Source of the DNA: G039029935 sp039029935
Lineage (GTDB): Bacteria > Chloroflexota > Anaerolineae > Caldilineales > Caldilineaceae
DNA length: 10,225 nt
Assembly (NCBI GenBank): GCA_039029935.1
Contig: JBCCFC010000403.1
Coordinates: 1-10,225, forward strand
Direction: 5' to 3'
Below the pieces are notes generated by a model, which saw only the letters and a program-made list of their open reading frames with translations, was not told the origin of the DNA and did not search any database. Every line of letters begins with the position of its first letter. Within the stretch, counting starts at the first letter, position 1. Positions 1-5,940 of the stretch are shown here, piece by piece. The translations under genes and the position numbers were made by a program.

Positions 1-20
1 AGGCACCCAAAGGGTTCCCG

Positions 21-66
21 ACCCTTGCGGTCGCCCGACGTTCACCACGAGGGCGACCGCAAGGGT
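21..66. repeat. Perfect 16-bp inverted repeat (hairpin)
   Basis: The arms at 21-36 (ACCCTTGCGGTCGCCC) and 51-66 are exact reverse complements, separated by a 14-base loop. A second, competing short stem is possible between 10-15 (AAGGGT) and 21-26 (ACCCTT). The arms are GC-rich and lie about 90 bp beyond the toxin stop codon. No T-run follows the stem on either strand, so this looks more like a dispersed palindromic intergenic repeat than a classic intrinsic terminator. The window edge prevents seeing its left context. Confidence 0.7.
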
Positions 67-157
67 ACGCCCCTACAATGTTGTTTAGACTCTATTTGAC
101 CATTACAAAATCTGCGCCAAATTGTACCAATGTCATCCCCCCGCCCTAAAGCAGAAT

Positions 158-580
158 TTAATGCATTAATATCTGTTCAACTTCCCTGATTAAAAATGGC
201 AAATTGGGTTGATTAAAACGCAGCTCAGGTGCAGGAATCCGATTGTGTTTAATATTGGGTGGGACGTGCTTGTGATGTGGGTGATTGAGTGCTAAATCTG
301 GGTTATTTGGATGGGGCTGTGAATCATACCAGTATAACTTAATGTCATCGTGCCAAACTTCATACCCATAAAATTCTATACAGACCGATTCACGTTCAGT
401 GGTGAGTACTTCTTGTAGCGTGAGGCGATATCCTTGTTTGAAGCGTAACTCCCCCTGCACAATGGCAACTCTTGCACCGCGTGGGATGACAACCAGTGTG
501 GACGACTCTATGACGCTATATTGGTCTGGGATTGCGTAAATATATGCTTCATAATTAGGCAGCGAGTGGAATAGATTCAC
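158..580 (-). CDS. TumE/DUF6516-like toxin of a toxin-antitoxin pair
   Basis: This is a 140-residue protein if started at the GTG at 580. The reading frame is open further, to a TTG at 598 (146 aa), but only the GTG has a good Shine-Dalgarno sequence (AAAGGT, 9 bases upstream), so GTG is preferred. Features matching the TumE/DUF6516 family are the GELRF strand (about residues 43-47), a following L-Q-E-V segment, the W-Y-D motif (84-86), and the hallmark HPHHKH histidine cluster (100-105), followed by a hydrophobic C-terminal helix. No signal peptide or membrane segment is visible, so it should act in the cytoplasm. It overlaps the upstream partner gene by 26 bases, which suggests translational coupling with the antitoxin made first. 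The family's exact target is not something the sequence shows. The family assignment is by motif recognition, and the toxin role follows from family and context. Confidence 0.72.
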   Translation of the reverse strand: MNLFHSLPNYEAYIYAIPDQYSVIESSTLVVIPRGARVAIVQGELRFKQGYRLTLQEVLTTERESVCIEFYGYEVWHDDIKLYWYDSQPHPNNPDLALNHPHHKHVPPNIKHNRIPAPELRFNQPNLPFLIREVEQILMH

Positions 581-848
581 GTCGTGCAGACCTTTCAATG
601 AGTGAAATTAATGATGTCTGTTGCTTCAATCGGCTAATTTGCTCTTCATATTGTTTATATCGGCGTTGCAAAATCTGATATGTACCAGCCCAACCAGCCC
701 AATCCAATACCCAAGTATCGTCTGGTGGTTCCTCACCTTGCATATATGATTCATAGAATGTGACAGATAAAATGTTATATTTATGCTCATATGTAAATAA
801 GTCTTGCTGTAATGCATGTATATCTTGCAAAATCTCCGAAAGAGTCAT
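555..848 (-). CDS. Putative antitoxin partner of the TumE-like toxin
   Basis: This is a small 97-residue protein. The open frame extends upstream to a TTG at 980, but the ATG at 848 is preceded by AAAGGA at 10 bases, and the protein from there begins with a helix (MTLSEILQDI). The extra upstream residues look like untranslated leader. The body is rich in charged and aromatic residues: an LFTYEHKY segment (17-24), then FYESYMQGEE (31-40), then a Trp-rich DWAGWAG segment (49-55), then a charged, probably coiled helix of about 25 residues. Small proteins with this YE...FY..Y..GE...W pattern are recalled just upstream of TumE-type toxins. The last 26 bases of the gene overlap the start of the toxin gene, the usual order for a coupled antitoxin-toxin operon. 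There is no recognisable DNA-binding HTH, so autoregulation cannot be claimed. The function is inferred mainly from context. Confidence 0.6.
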   Translation of the reverse strand: MTLSEILQDIHALQQDLFTYEHKYNILSVTFYESYMQGEEPPDDTWVLDWAGWAGTYQILQRRYKQYEEQISRLKQQTSLISLIERSARRESIPLAA

Positions 849-1291
849 ACTTCCTGTGTCCTTTTGAAGAAAAATTCTTAATCCTGAAATCAACGAGTAT
901 TGAATGTACTCAGTCATAGTATACAACAATTTAGGTCCTTTGGAAAGAGTAATGAGTCTGTACACTAGACTTATCATCAATTGTCACGTTATCGTATGAT
1001 TAAGCGCAACGCAAATATTTTTCAACACGAAAATGTAACTCTGTCCTGTTAAACTAAAAATGCCTGTTGCATATACAACAGGCATTTTCCCATAACTCAT
1101 ATATAAATTTTTCCCCTTCACTTTTTCTGACTCAGTGTAATGATGACCTTGATTCTCTCTGGTAAATCACCCAGAACACGGTTTTTATCGCGTCAGAACC
1201 ACGTATGGCTTTAGTGGCCTTGCTCCATGCAGAGGGGAACACCACCTCTCTAAACAGCAATGATGAAGGGCGTCAGAACCCTATCACACTA
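849..1291. other. 443-bp non-coding spacer between amidase and TA pair
   Basis: No convincing gene lies here. Contents: a weak minus-strand promoter-like pair for the antitoxin gene (TATACT at 923-918 with TTTCCA 17 bases upstream), a terminator-like hairpin at 1057-1088, and an 11-bp direct repeat GCGTCAGAACC at 1190-1200 and 1270-1280. On the minus strand, 1192-1118 reads as a 24-residue open tail ending in TGA. Just upstream, another frame is open for about 40 codons, so this could be a frameshifted remnant of a gene's 3' end. I do not recognise the family. Confidence 0.5.
1057..1088. terminator. Intrinsic terminator-like hairpin, probably of the amidase operon
   Basis: A 13-bp perfect stem (AAAATGCCTGTTG at 1057-1069, complement at 1076-1088) closes a 6-base loop. 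On the minus strand the stem is followed by TTTTTAGTTT, as expected for a terminator of the leftward amidase transcript, about 200 bases past its stop codon. The plus-strand side ends in only four T before CCC. The arm has only moderate GC content. Confidence 0.65.
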
Positions 1292-2773
1292 TCACACCCC
1301 AACATCCCCATACCCCGGCGGGGGCGTAAACCCACCCGTCACCTCTGCCAAACATTGCGCAAACTGAATCGTCGTATAGTCATCATAAGGCGCACCAACA
1401 ATCTGGATGTTGATAGGTAGCCCGGATGCATCTTGTGAGACGGGGGCGGATGTCGCAGGTAAACCCAGTGCCGTGGCTAGGGCAATCCACATCATGTTGT
1501 CGATGTAGGGTCGAGATTTGCCGTTGACCTCAATCGTGCGTTGGAGCATTTGCCCTTCATGATTATGTGGCATGGCAACCGTTGGCGTCACAGGCATCAA
1601 CAGCACATCATAGTCCTTAAAAAAGTTGCCAATTCGATTACGCATCTTCTCTCGACGTTCGTTCGTAATCATCCAATCGCGGTGCGACAATGTAAACGCA
1701 TCAAGATAATTGACGGCCATATCTGATGCACGCCCCAGCCGGCGCAACCCTTTTGTCACCAACTGCATCATGGGCAGGGTACGGCGGACACTTGGGGGCA
1801 ATCCTGCGCCCATCACACTGCCAAGCAGGTTGATATAGATAGGCACAATCTCATCCATTTTGATGGGATGTACGTTGGCAACAGTGACGCCCGCATCAGT
1901 CAGTTTTGTACATAACTGTGCATACGCATCGGCAATCTCGTTGTCGATAGGATAGTCATTGGCCTTCCACCAAACAGCGACGCGAAAATCCTGCAATGAC
2001 TTGTGACGAGATGCAGGTAGGTTTAGTTGCCAGCCTGCACCATCCAACGTCGCCGGTCCCTTCAATACATCCAGCATCAAGCGCAAGTCCTCTGCTGTGC
2101 GCGCCATCGGTCCAGCAACCGCCAAATCGGGTTCTGCCATTGTCCCCGGTGGTCCTGGGATATGACCACGCATTGGTATGATGCCATGTGAGGGCTTGTG
2201 TCCGCAAACGCCACAGTAGTGCGCCGGAATGCGGATAGAGCCACCGATGTCGCTGCCCAATTCAAGTGATGTCAATCCTGCTGCCAATGCCGCCGCAGCC
2301 CCACCTGATGAGCCGCCTGGTGTCCGTGTGATGTCCCACGGGTTACAGCTTGTGCCGTAAACTTTGTTGTAGCTTTGCCAATCCCCCGCAAAGATCGGCA
2401 GATTGGTCTTGCCGTAGACAATCGCCCCTGCATCCACAAGACGTTGTACAGTCAGGGCATGTTGCTTGGCATAATGCTCCTTGAATATGGGCGCACCCGA
2501 TGTCGTCGGCATCCCTGTTACTTCATACGAGTCTTTGATGGTGATGGGCAACCCATGTAACGGCCCCCAAACCTCGCCGTTTTCTAGTGCAGCATCAGCC
2601 GCCTCCGCTCGTGCCCGTGCTGCATCCAAATTGGTGGCAACCACCGCATTAATACCATCGTTGTGTTTCTCCATGCGCGCAACCAACGCATCTAATACCT
2701 CAACTGAGCGAATTTCTCGCTGTTGAATCTTCTCCGTCAATGTTGTTGCAGACTGGTAGCCCAGTTCGGTCAT
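1292..2773 (-). CDS. Amidase signature family hydrolase
   Basis: A 493-residue amidase, full length for the family (about 450-500 aa). Members hydrolyse carboxamide bonds to a carboxylate and ammonia or an amine. The Ser-cisSer-Lys catalytic triad is intact: Lys80 in LPITIKDS, cis-Ser155 in the GGSSGG loop, and nucleophile Ser179 in DIGGSIRIP. The glycine-rich signature spans about residues 150-185. There is no signal peptide, so it is cytoplasmic. The ATG at 2773 has AAAGGA six bases upstream, so the start is well supported. The gene begins 20 bp after the stop codon of the oxidoreductase gene on the same strand, and the two are probably one transcript ending at the hairpin at 1057-1088. The family covers acylamidases, nylon-oligomer hydrolases and fatty amide hydrolases. 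The missing gatB/gatC neighbours and the sequence context argue against the tRNA amidotransferase subunit GatA. The actual substrate cannot be read from the sequence. Confidence 0.92.
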   Translation of the reverse strand: MTELGYQSATTLTEKIQQREIRSVEVLDALVARMEKHNDGINAVVATNLDAARARAEAADAALENGEVWGPLHGLPITIKDSYEVTGMPTTSGAPIFKEHYAKQHALTVQRLVDAGAIVYGKTNLPIFAGDWQSYNKVYGTSCNPWDITRTPGGSSGGAAAALAAGLTSLELGSDIGGSIRIPAHYCGVCGHKPSHGIIPMRGHIPGPPGTMAEPDLAVAGPMARTAEDLRLMLDVLKGPATLDGAGWQLNLPASRHKSLQDFRVAVWWKANDYPIDNEIADAYAQLCTKLTDAGVTVANVHPIKMDEIVPIYINLLGSVMGAGLPPSVRRTLPMMQLVTKGLRRLGRASDMAVNYLDAFTLSHRDWMITNERREKMRNRIGNFFKDYDVLLMPVTPTVAMPHNHEGQMLQRTIEVNGKSRPYIDNMMWIALATALGLPATSAPVSQDASGLPINIQIVGAPYDDYTTIQFAQCLAEVTGGFTPPPGYGDVGV

Positions 2774-2793
2774 AGTGAATCCTTTCTTATGAT

Positions 2794-3816
2794 TTAATCC
2801 TCATCCTCTCCCGACTCAAGCATCGCCTCAATAATCTGCAAATCCCTCAGACCTTCATACGGGGTATTGCGATGCCCCTCACCCGCACGAATCGACTGCC
2901 CAAATGCCGCCAATTCATTCTCTACCCCATCATACTTGGGACACTCAACCTTTTCTGGCCCATTCTTGCTCGATTCACGCCAGACATACACATCACCACG
3001 CTCCACGCGCATTGTCCCGGACTCACCCACAATAAAACAATGCTTGGACCAATGTGGCGTTGCAGGTACAGGTTTGGCGTGGTTTGCCTGAAAAGTCCCC
3101 AACGCACCATTTTCAAACTGGAGGATCGCACTGAGTTGATCCACAGGGTGATTGTCGGGCGATACTTGCGCTGTCATGGCACTGATTGCAGTAATTTCGC
3201 CAATCATCATACGCAAAGCCGCAACTTGATGAACGGCACTGTCCAGTACTAGCCCGCCTTGAAACTCACCAGATCGTCGCCATGTACGGCTATAGTATTT
3301 GTTGCTCGGTATCATGGGGATGTGTACTGACCAGTGGCAGGTAATCGGGCGACCGATATCCCCACGTTGAATGATTTCGGCAGCTTTGACAAATGCACTT
3401 TCATAGCGCCAGTTCTCACCAACCATCCAGACCGTATTTTGCCCCTGATGCAGGTCAATTAAGTGCTGTGCTTCCTCACTGTTGGCGGCAATGGGTTTTT
3501 CGCTAATGACATGTTTGCCCGCAAGCAGGGACTTTTCGATAAATTGGGCAATGATAGGAATAGGCAAGACAATGTTGACGGCTTCGATATCATCATTGGC
3601 GAGCAATATGTCAATGTCTGTATAAATGCGAATCGGGGCTTGACGGAGCGTGGGCGATATTGCATCGATTAGTTTCTGCGCCGATGACTCGGTGCGGCTG
3701 TAGACGGCGACTACTTCAAATTGGTTGCCTAGATTGGCTAATGACTGCAAGTGTGCGTCGTGTGCAAAGATACCTGCCCCGATCATGGCAAGCTTGATTG
3801 GTTTGTGCGTAGACAT
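2794..3816 (-). CDS. Gfo/Idh/MocA family NAD(P)-dependent oxidoreductase
   Basis: A 340-residue protein of typical family length. The N-terminal Rossmann fold has the dinucleotide-binding GAGIFAHDAH motif (13-22) and the end of the second strand at VYSRT (38-42). The EKP motif is at 106-108, with Lys107 the usual catalytic or cofactor-contacting lysine. The C-terminal substrate domain has the GGLVLDSAVHQ segment (188-197), corresponding to the family's GG-x-x-x-D-x-x-x-H pattern, with Asp192 and His196 as likely active-site residues. Relatives oxidise or reduce sugars, inositols or related polyols. The substrate here is not evident. The ATG at 3816 follows a GAGGAA Shine-Dalgarno sequence. 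The acidic tail (GEDED) ends 20 bp before the amidase gene, indicating an operon. Between it and mgsA is an array of hairpins that would lie in the transcript if transcription continues through from mgsA. Confidence 0.93.
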   Translation of the reverse strand: MSTHKPIKLAMIGAGIFAHDAHLQSLANLGNQFEVVAVYSRTESSAQKLIDAISPTLRQAPIRIYTDIDILLANDDIEAVNIVLPIPIIAQFIEKSLLAGKHVISEKPIAANSEEAQHLIDLHQGQNTVWMVGENWRYESAFVKAAEIIQRGDIGRPITCHWSVHIPMIPSNKYYSRTWRRSGEFQGGLVLDSAVHQVAALRMMIGEITAISAMTAQVSPDNHPVDQLSAILQFENGALGTFQANHAKPVPATPHWSKHCFIVGESGTMRVERGDVYVWRESSKNGPEKVECPKYDGVENELAAFGQSIRAGEGHRNTPYEGLRDLQIIEAMLESGEDED

Positions 3817-3823
3817 GGTCAGT

Positions 3824-3983
3824 TTGTTTCCTCATTGAGTTTATTCGGAATTACATGGGATTCAAATCCCATGCTAACACGGAAAACCTGTTAAAACAGG
3901 TTTGTATGAATAACTATCCAGTGTACTAAAGTACACTCCCTGTGTTAGACACCGAATGAATTCGGTGGCCTGCTTGTTTCCTC
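3824..3983. repeat. Array of four tandem hairpins bracketed by a 10-bp direct repeat
   Basis: Four short, perfect hairpins stand in a row: 3854-3873, 3884-3903, 3920-3937 and 3950-3967, with stems of 7-8 bp or slightly more. On the plus strand their four-base loops read TCAA, TAAA, TAAA and TGAA, a shared TNAA pattern (TTNA in a minus-strand transcript), while the stem sequences are all different. CTAACAC (3874-3880) and GTGTTAG (3942-3948) could pair around the two middle hairpins. TTGTTTCCTC occurs at both ends (3824-3833 and 3974-3983). The right-hand end is 12 bases past the mgsA stop, and the left-hand copy contains the oxidoreductase ribosome binding site. None is followed by a clear T-run. 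Confidence 0.75.
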
Positions 3984-3995
3984 TTACTTGAAGCG

Positions 3996-4376
3996 TTAAC
4001 GTTCTTCAACTTCTGCTAACTTTTGCAAAATAAAGGTTGCTGTTGCAGTATTGGTGGCAAGAGGAATATTATAGACATTGCAGATGCGGAGTAACCCTTG
4101 GATATCGGGTTCATGTGGGTGGGCATAGAGTGGATCGACCAAGAAAATGACACCCTGTACGTTGCCTTCAGCCACACGAGCAGCAATCTGGGCATCCCCA
4201 CCCAGCGGGCCACTGAGCATCCGCTCAACTGGCAGCCCAGTCGTCTCCATGAGACGCCCACCCGTTGTTCCTGTCGCAACGAGTGTAAAGTGTTGGAGTA
4301 GGTTGCGGTATTCCTGTGCAAACTGCATCAAGTCATCTTTTTTGCCATCATGCGCAATTAATGCTATCGTAGACAC
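3996..4376 (-). CDS. mgsA: Methylglyoxal synthase
   Basis: A 126-residue enzyme converting dihydroxyacetone phosphate to methylglyoxal and phosphate, the cytoplasmic glycolytic bypass that relieves sugar-phosphate build-up. Compared with the 152-residue E. coli MgsA it lacks the N-terminal extension and about 15 C-terminal residues, within the normal size range of the family. Conserved features are the ALIAHD strand (His9, Asp10), the phosphate-binding ATGTTG loop (34-39), SGPLGGD with the catalytic Asp61 (E. coli Asp71), and DPLYAHPHEPD with His88 and Asp91 (E. coli His98 and Asp101), followed by PLATNTATA. The start is a GTG: the codon two upstream of it in frame is a stop (TGA), leaving no ATG, and AGGA sits 10 bases before. 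It is divergent from the haemoglobin gene, and upstream of the oxidoreductase/amidase pair across a 179-bp hairpin-rich gap. A shared transcript is possible but not shown. Confidence 0.95.
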   Translation of the reverse strand: MSTIALIAHDGKKDDLMQFAQEYRNLLQHFTLVATGTTGGRLMETTGLPVERMLSGPLGGDAQIAARVAEGNVQGVIFLVDPLYAHPHEPDIQGLLRICNVYNIPLATNTATATFILQKLAEVEER

Positions 4377-4412
4377 GATTCATTCATCCTGTTCATTCTG
4401 TGTGGATTGCAA

Positions 4413-4427
4413 CATGAGATACTCATG
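4413..4427. promoter_or_regulatory. Dyad in the divergent mgsA/haemoglobin spacer, possible operator
   Basis: CATGAG-ATA-CTCATG is a perfect 6-bp dyad with a 3-base centre, 37 bases upstream of the mgsA start and about 94 upstream of the haemoglobin ATG. Its size and position suit a dimeric regulator binding site. A weak plus-strand promoter-like pair follows (CTGACA at 4443-4448 and TACCAT at 4467-4472, 18-base spacing). No known regulator's consensus is recognised, and short dyads occur by chance. Confidence 0.3.
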
Positions 4428-4520
4428 CGCCAATCAGTTCGTCTGACATTCACATAAAAGACAGTGTACCATATATTCAGGCAATATTTGTAAAATCATC
4501 TGCAAGGGGTGATCATTTCC

Positions 4521-5006
4521 ATGAACTTATTAAATCGGAACGCGCTTAACCAATCACAGCCCATTTCACCAGACCGTGAAATTTATGTACCCCCCGGTGG
4601 ACCACCCCGCGTCGAAGCACCCAACAGAGGTATCTACGAGGCAATGGGCGAAGAAAATATTTTTAAGATGTTAGAAGATTTTTATCTGGAGCTTGGCAAA
4701 TCACCAATCAGTGATCTATTCCCCCAAGATTTGGTTGGCGCGTCACAAAAGTCAGCAGCCTTCTTTGTCGGGCTGCTGGGTGGACCACCGCTCTATCATC
4801 AACGTTATGGCCCACCGATGATGCGTGCCCGTCACATGCCCTTTGTGATTGATGAAACGGCCCGTCAGGAGTGGCTACTCTGCTTTGAACGCATCCTCAT
4901 TGATGCACCCAGCAAATACCAGTTTCCCGAAGAGCATTTGGATGGATTTCGGAACTTTTTGCATGGATTTTCGACATGGATGGTGAATACGGCTAGTGAT
5001 GAGTGA
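4521..5006 (+). CDS. Truncated haemoglobin (group II-like) with N-terminal extension
   Basis: A 161-residue haem protein of the 2-over-2 truncated haemoglobin family. Such proteins bind oxygen or nitric oxide and are often linked to NO or oxidative stress. Key globin positions line up with the Mycobacterium HbO type: Tyr55 in DFYLEL (B10), Phe67 (CD1 region), the GGPPLYHQRYGPP turn (88-99), proximal His105 in RARHMPF (F8), and Trp118 in EWLLCF (G8). About 38 residues, Pro-rich (VPPGGPP at 23-29), precede the globin core and are unusual. The frame is open to a GTG at 4509, but that codon overlaps the AAGGGG Shine-Dalgarno sequence. The ATG at 4521 lies 11 bases after it and is the better start. 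The stop codon falls inside a TGATGAG tandem repeat. The gene is divergent from mgsA and convergent with a small acidic hypothetical gene. Confidence 0.88.
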   Translation: MNLLNRNALNQSQPISPDREIYVPPGGPPRVEAPNRGIYEAMGEENIFKMLEDFYLELGKSPISDLFPQDLVGASQKSAAFFVGLLGGPPLYHQRYGPPMMRARHMPFVIDETARQEWLLCFERILIDAPSKYQFPEEHLDGFRNFLHGFSTWMVNTASDE

Positions 5007-5038
5007 ATAGTGATGAGTGATGAGTGATGAGTGATGAG
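4997..5038 (+). repeat. TGATGAG heptamer tandem repeat spanning the globin stop codon
   Basis: Six consecutive 7-bp units: TGATGAG, TGAATAG, then four more exact TGATGAG. Another isolated copy lies at 5048-5054. The first unit encodes the last residues of the haemoglobin and the second supplies its TGA stop. The unit resembles in size the short tandemly repeated repetitive (STRR) heptamers described in filamentous cyanobacteria, though a relationship is not implied. Confidence 0.9.
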
Positions 5039-5056
5039 TAAGAATAGGTGATGAGC

Positions 5057-5160
5057 AAACCTACCGCCGTCAACGGTTCAAATAGATAATAACAGATTTT
5101 AAGTTTTTTTTGTTGCCCCAATAGCCCATTAAAGTCTACTATAGTCTGCGGTAGAGGTTT
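5057..5160. other. Imperfect inverted repeat between the two mirrored repeat arrays
   Basis: AAACCTACCGC (5057-5067) pairs with GCGGTAGAGGTTT (5148-5160) apart from a 2-base bulge. Outside these arms the flanking arrays (GTGATGAG on the left, CTCATCAC on the right) are also complementary, so the whole spacer from about 4997 to 5227 could fold as one long interrupted stem between convergent genes. The interior is AT-rich with a T8 run at 5104-5111 but no strong hairpin directly before it. No gene is seen. Confidence 0.55.
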
Positions 5161-5166
5161 ATTAAT

Positions 5167-5227
5167 CACTCATCACTATTCACTCATCACTATTCACTCA
5201 TCACTATTCACTCATCACTATTCACTC
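5167..5227 (-). repeat. 14-bp tandem repeat (4.4 copies) abutting a stop codon
   Basis: CACTCATCACTATT is repeated exactly four times (5167-5180, 5181-5194, 5195-5208, 5209-5222), followed by a partial copy CACTC that runs into the TAG stop (5229-5227 on the minus strand) of the hypothetical gene. Read on the minus strand, the unit is AATAGTGATGAGTG, the same alternation of TGAATAG and TGATGAG seen at the globin stop codon, so the two arrays are inverted relatives. Confidence 0.9.
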
Positions 5228-5637
5228 TACGCTTCCTTCTTCTGGTCAAATTCAAACCCGTGATTATGTCGTTCGAGGGCTTCCTCAAAGGAATCCCACC
5301 ACTCATCGGCTTTGTCGGAAGGAGATGACAAGAATTCGTCAATCCACTGACCAATGGCGGTGCTGTTGGCCGTGGCTTCGGCTTCTGTGGGCAGAACACC
5401 ACCATCTGCGGTACTCAAAATGTTGATGGCCTCATCCAAGCTAGGGGCTTCCCCTTCTGGTAGGTCTTCTAATGCTTGCAGCCACTCCTCCACCACCCAA
5501 CGTTGCTCTGCGGCTGTCAATGTCAGTAACAGTTCAAGCATCTTTTGTGCGGTCATGGTTGGGGCAGTTGATATGGATAGATCGATTGAGATATCCTCAA
5601 TTTCTGCATTTGTTGCTGTTTCAGCAGTGTTTGTCAT
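5227..5637 (-). CDS. Small acidic hypothetical protein
   Basis: A 136-residue, strongly acidic cytoplasmic protein of no recognised family. The ATG at 5637 is preceded by a strong AAAGGAG eight bases upstream, so the gene is very likely translated. Residues 1-27 are Thr/Ala/Ser-rich and probably disordered. An amphipathic helix follows (MLELLLTLTAAEQRWVVEEW, 33-52), then a Glu/Pro-rich linker, then a C-terminal segment with IGQWIDEF (95-102) and DEWWDSFEEALERHN (111-125). The LT..EQ..VVEEW pattern faintly resembles the leading helix of small addiction-module proteins, but this is too weak for a name. No toxin partner is adjacent: the neighbour downstream is the convergent haemoglobin. It probably has its own promoter in the spacer to its right. 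Confidence 0.75.
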   Translation of the reverse strand: MTNTAETATNAEIEDISIDLSISTAPTMTAQKMLELLLTLTAAEQRWVVEEWLQALEDLPEGEAPSLDEAINILSTADGGVLPTEAEATANSTAIGQWIDEFLSSPSDKADEWWDSFEEALERHNHGFEFDQKKEA

Positions 5638-5686
5638 AGGATAGGCTCCTTTCTTGGAATCATCGGAATTTCGTGAGTTGACAATC

Positions 5687-5754
5687 GTAGGTCATCGCTA
5701 TCAGCATGACGTTTTTGGGGTGTCCAGAGTATCACGCTAATAGCGATGACCTAT
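5687..5754. repeat. 15-bp inverted repeat upstream of the acidic hypothetical gene
   Basis: GTAGGTCATCGCTAT (5687-5701) and ATAGCGATGACCTAT (5740-5754) are complementary over 13 perfect pairs, plus an additional pair and a G-T-type end pair, with a 38-base interior. It lies 50-117 bases upstream of the hypothetical gene's start, where it could be an operator-like element or a small palindromic mobile repeat. Confidence 0.65.
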
Positions 5755-5871
5755 GGAACCACCTAACCCTTGTCAAACTCATCACATTCTGTAGAATCCT
5801 GTTTTGAAACGGGCGACTCGCCCAAATAAAACGTCATTTTACACAGAATACGACCGTTTCCCAAGTTTCAA

Positions 5872-5928
5872 CATGACTGGCAAATCTGGATGTAAACGCT
5901 AGACGTATGCCCAGATTTGCCAGCCATG
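5872..5928 (-). repeat. 18-bp stem-loop just downstream of the peptidase gene
   Basis: CATGACTGGCAAATCTGG (5872-5889) pairs with CCAGATTTGCCAGCCATG (5911-5928) with one mismatch and a 21-base loop. It begins 12 bases beyond the stop codon of the leftward M24 peptidase gene, so it would form a strong 3'-UTR stem-loop. No T-run follows on the minus strand, so it is a transcript-end stabiliser or Rho-associated structure rather than a textbook intrinsic terminator. Confidence 0.65.
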
Positions 5929-5940
5929 TGCGCAACGCCA

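Larger units (their letters stand above)
5638..5940. other. Roughly 300-bp spacer with two long inverted repeats
   Basis: I see no gene. Besides the two inverted repeats annotated separately (5687-5754 and 5872-5928) there is a short GC hairpin GGGCG-ACT-CGCCC at 5811-5823, which shares the GGGCGAC core with the inverted repeat at the left end of the window. Confidence 0.6.

Noticed and set aside
849..980. 44-residue longer antitoxin from TTG at 980
   Set aside because: The ATG at 848 has a good Shine-Dalgarno sequence; the extra residues are not protein-like and overlap the promoter-like sequence.
1205..2726. Several plus-strand open frames opposite the amidase gene
   Set aside because: They lie antisense within or across the end of a well-supported gene, lack family features and look like shadow frames.
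1292..2773. GatA subunit of the tRNA amidotransferase
   Set aside because: No gatB or gatC nearby, and an oxidoreductase partner gene suggests a catabolic amidase instead.
3854..3873. GGGATTCAAATCCC resembles a tRNA T-arm
   Set aside because: No acceptor stem, D-arm or anticodon arm can be placed around it on either strand; it is one of four similar hairpins.
4509..4520. Upstream GTG start for the haemoglobin
   Set aside because: The GTG overlaps the AAGGGG ribosome binding site, which is correctly spaced for the ATG at 4521.
4997..5227. CRISPR array
   Set aside because: The units are contiguous 7- and 14-bp repeats without unique spacers, and no cas genes are near.
5678..5701. TTGACA at 5678-5683 as a plus-strand promoter
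   Set aside because: No acceptable -10 box follows at 16-18 bases and no rightward gene lies downstream.
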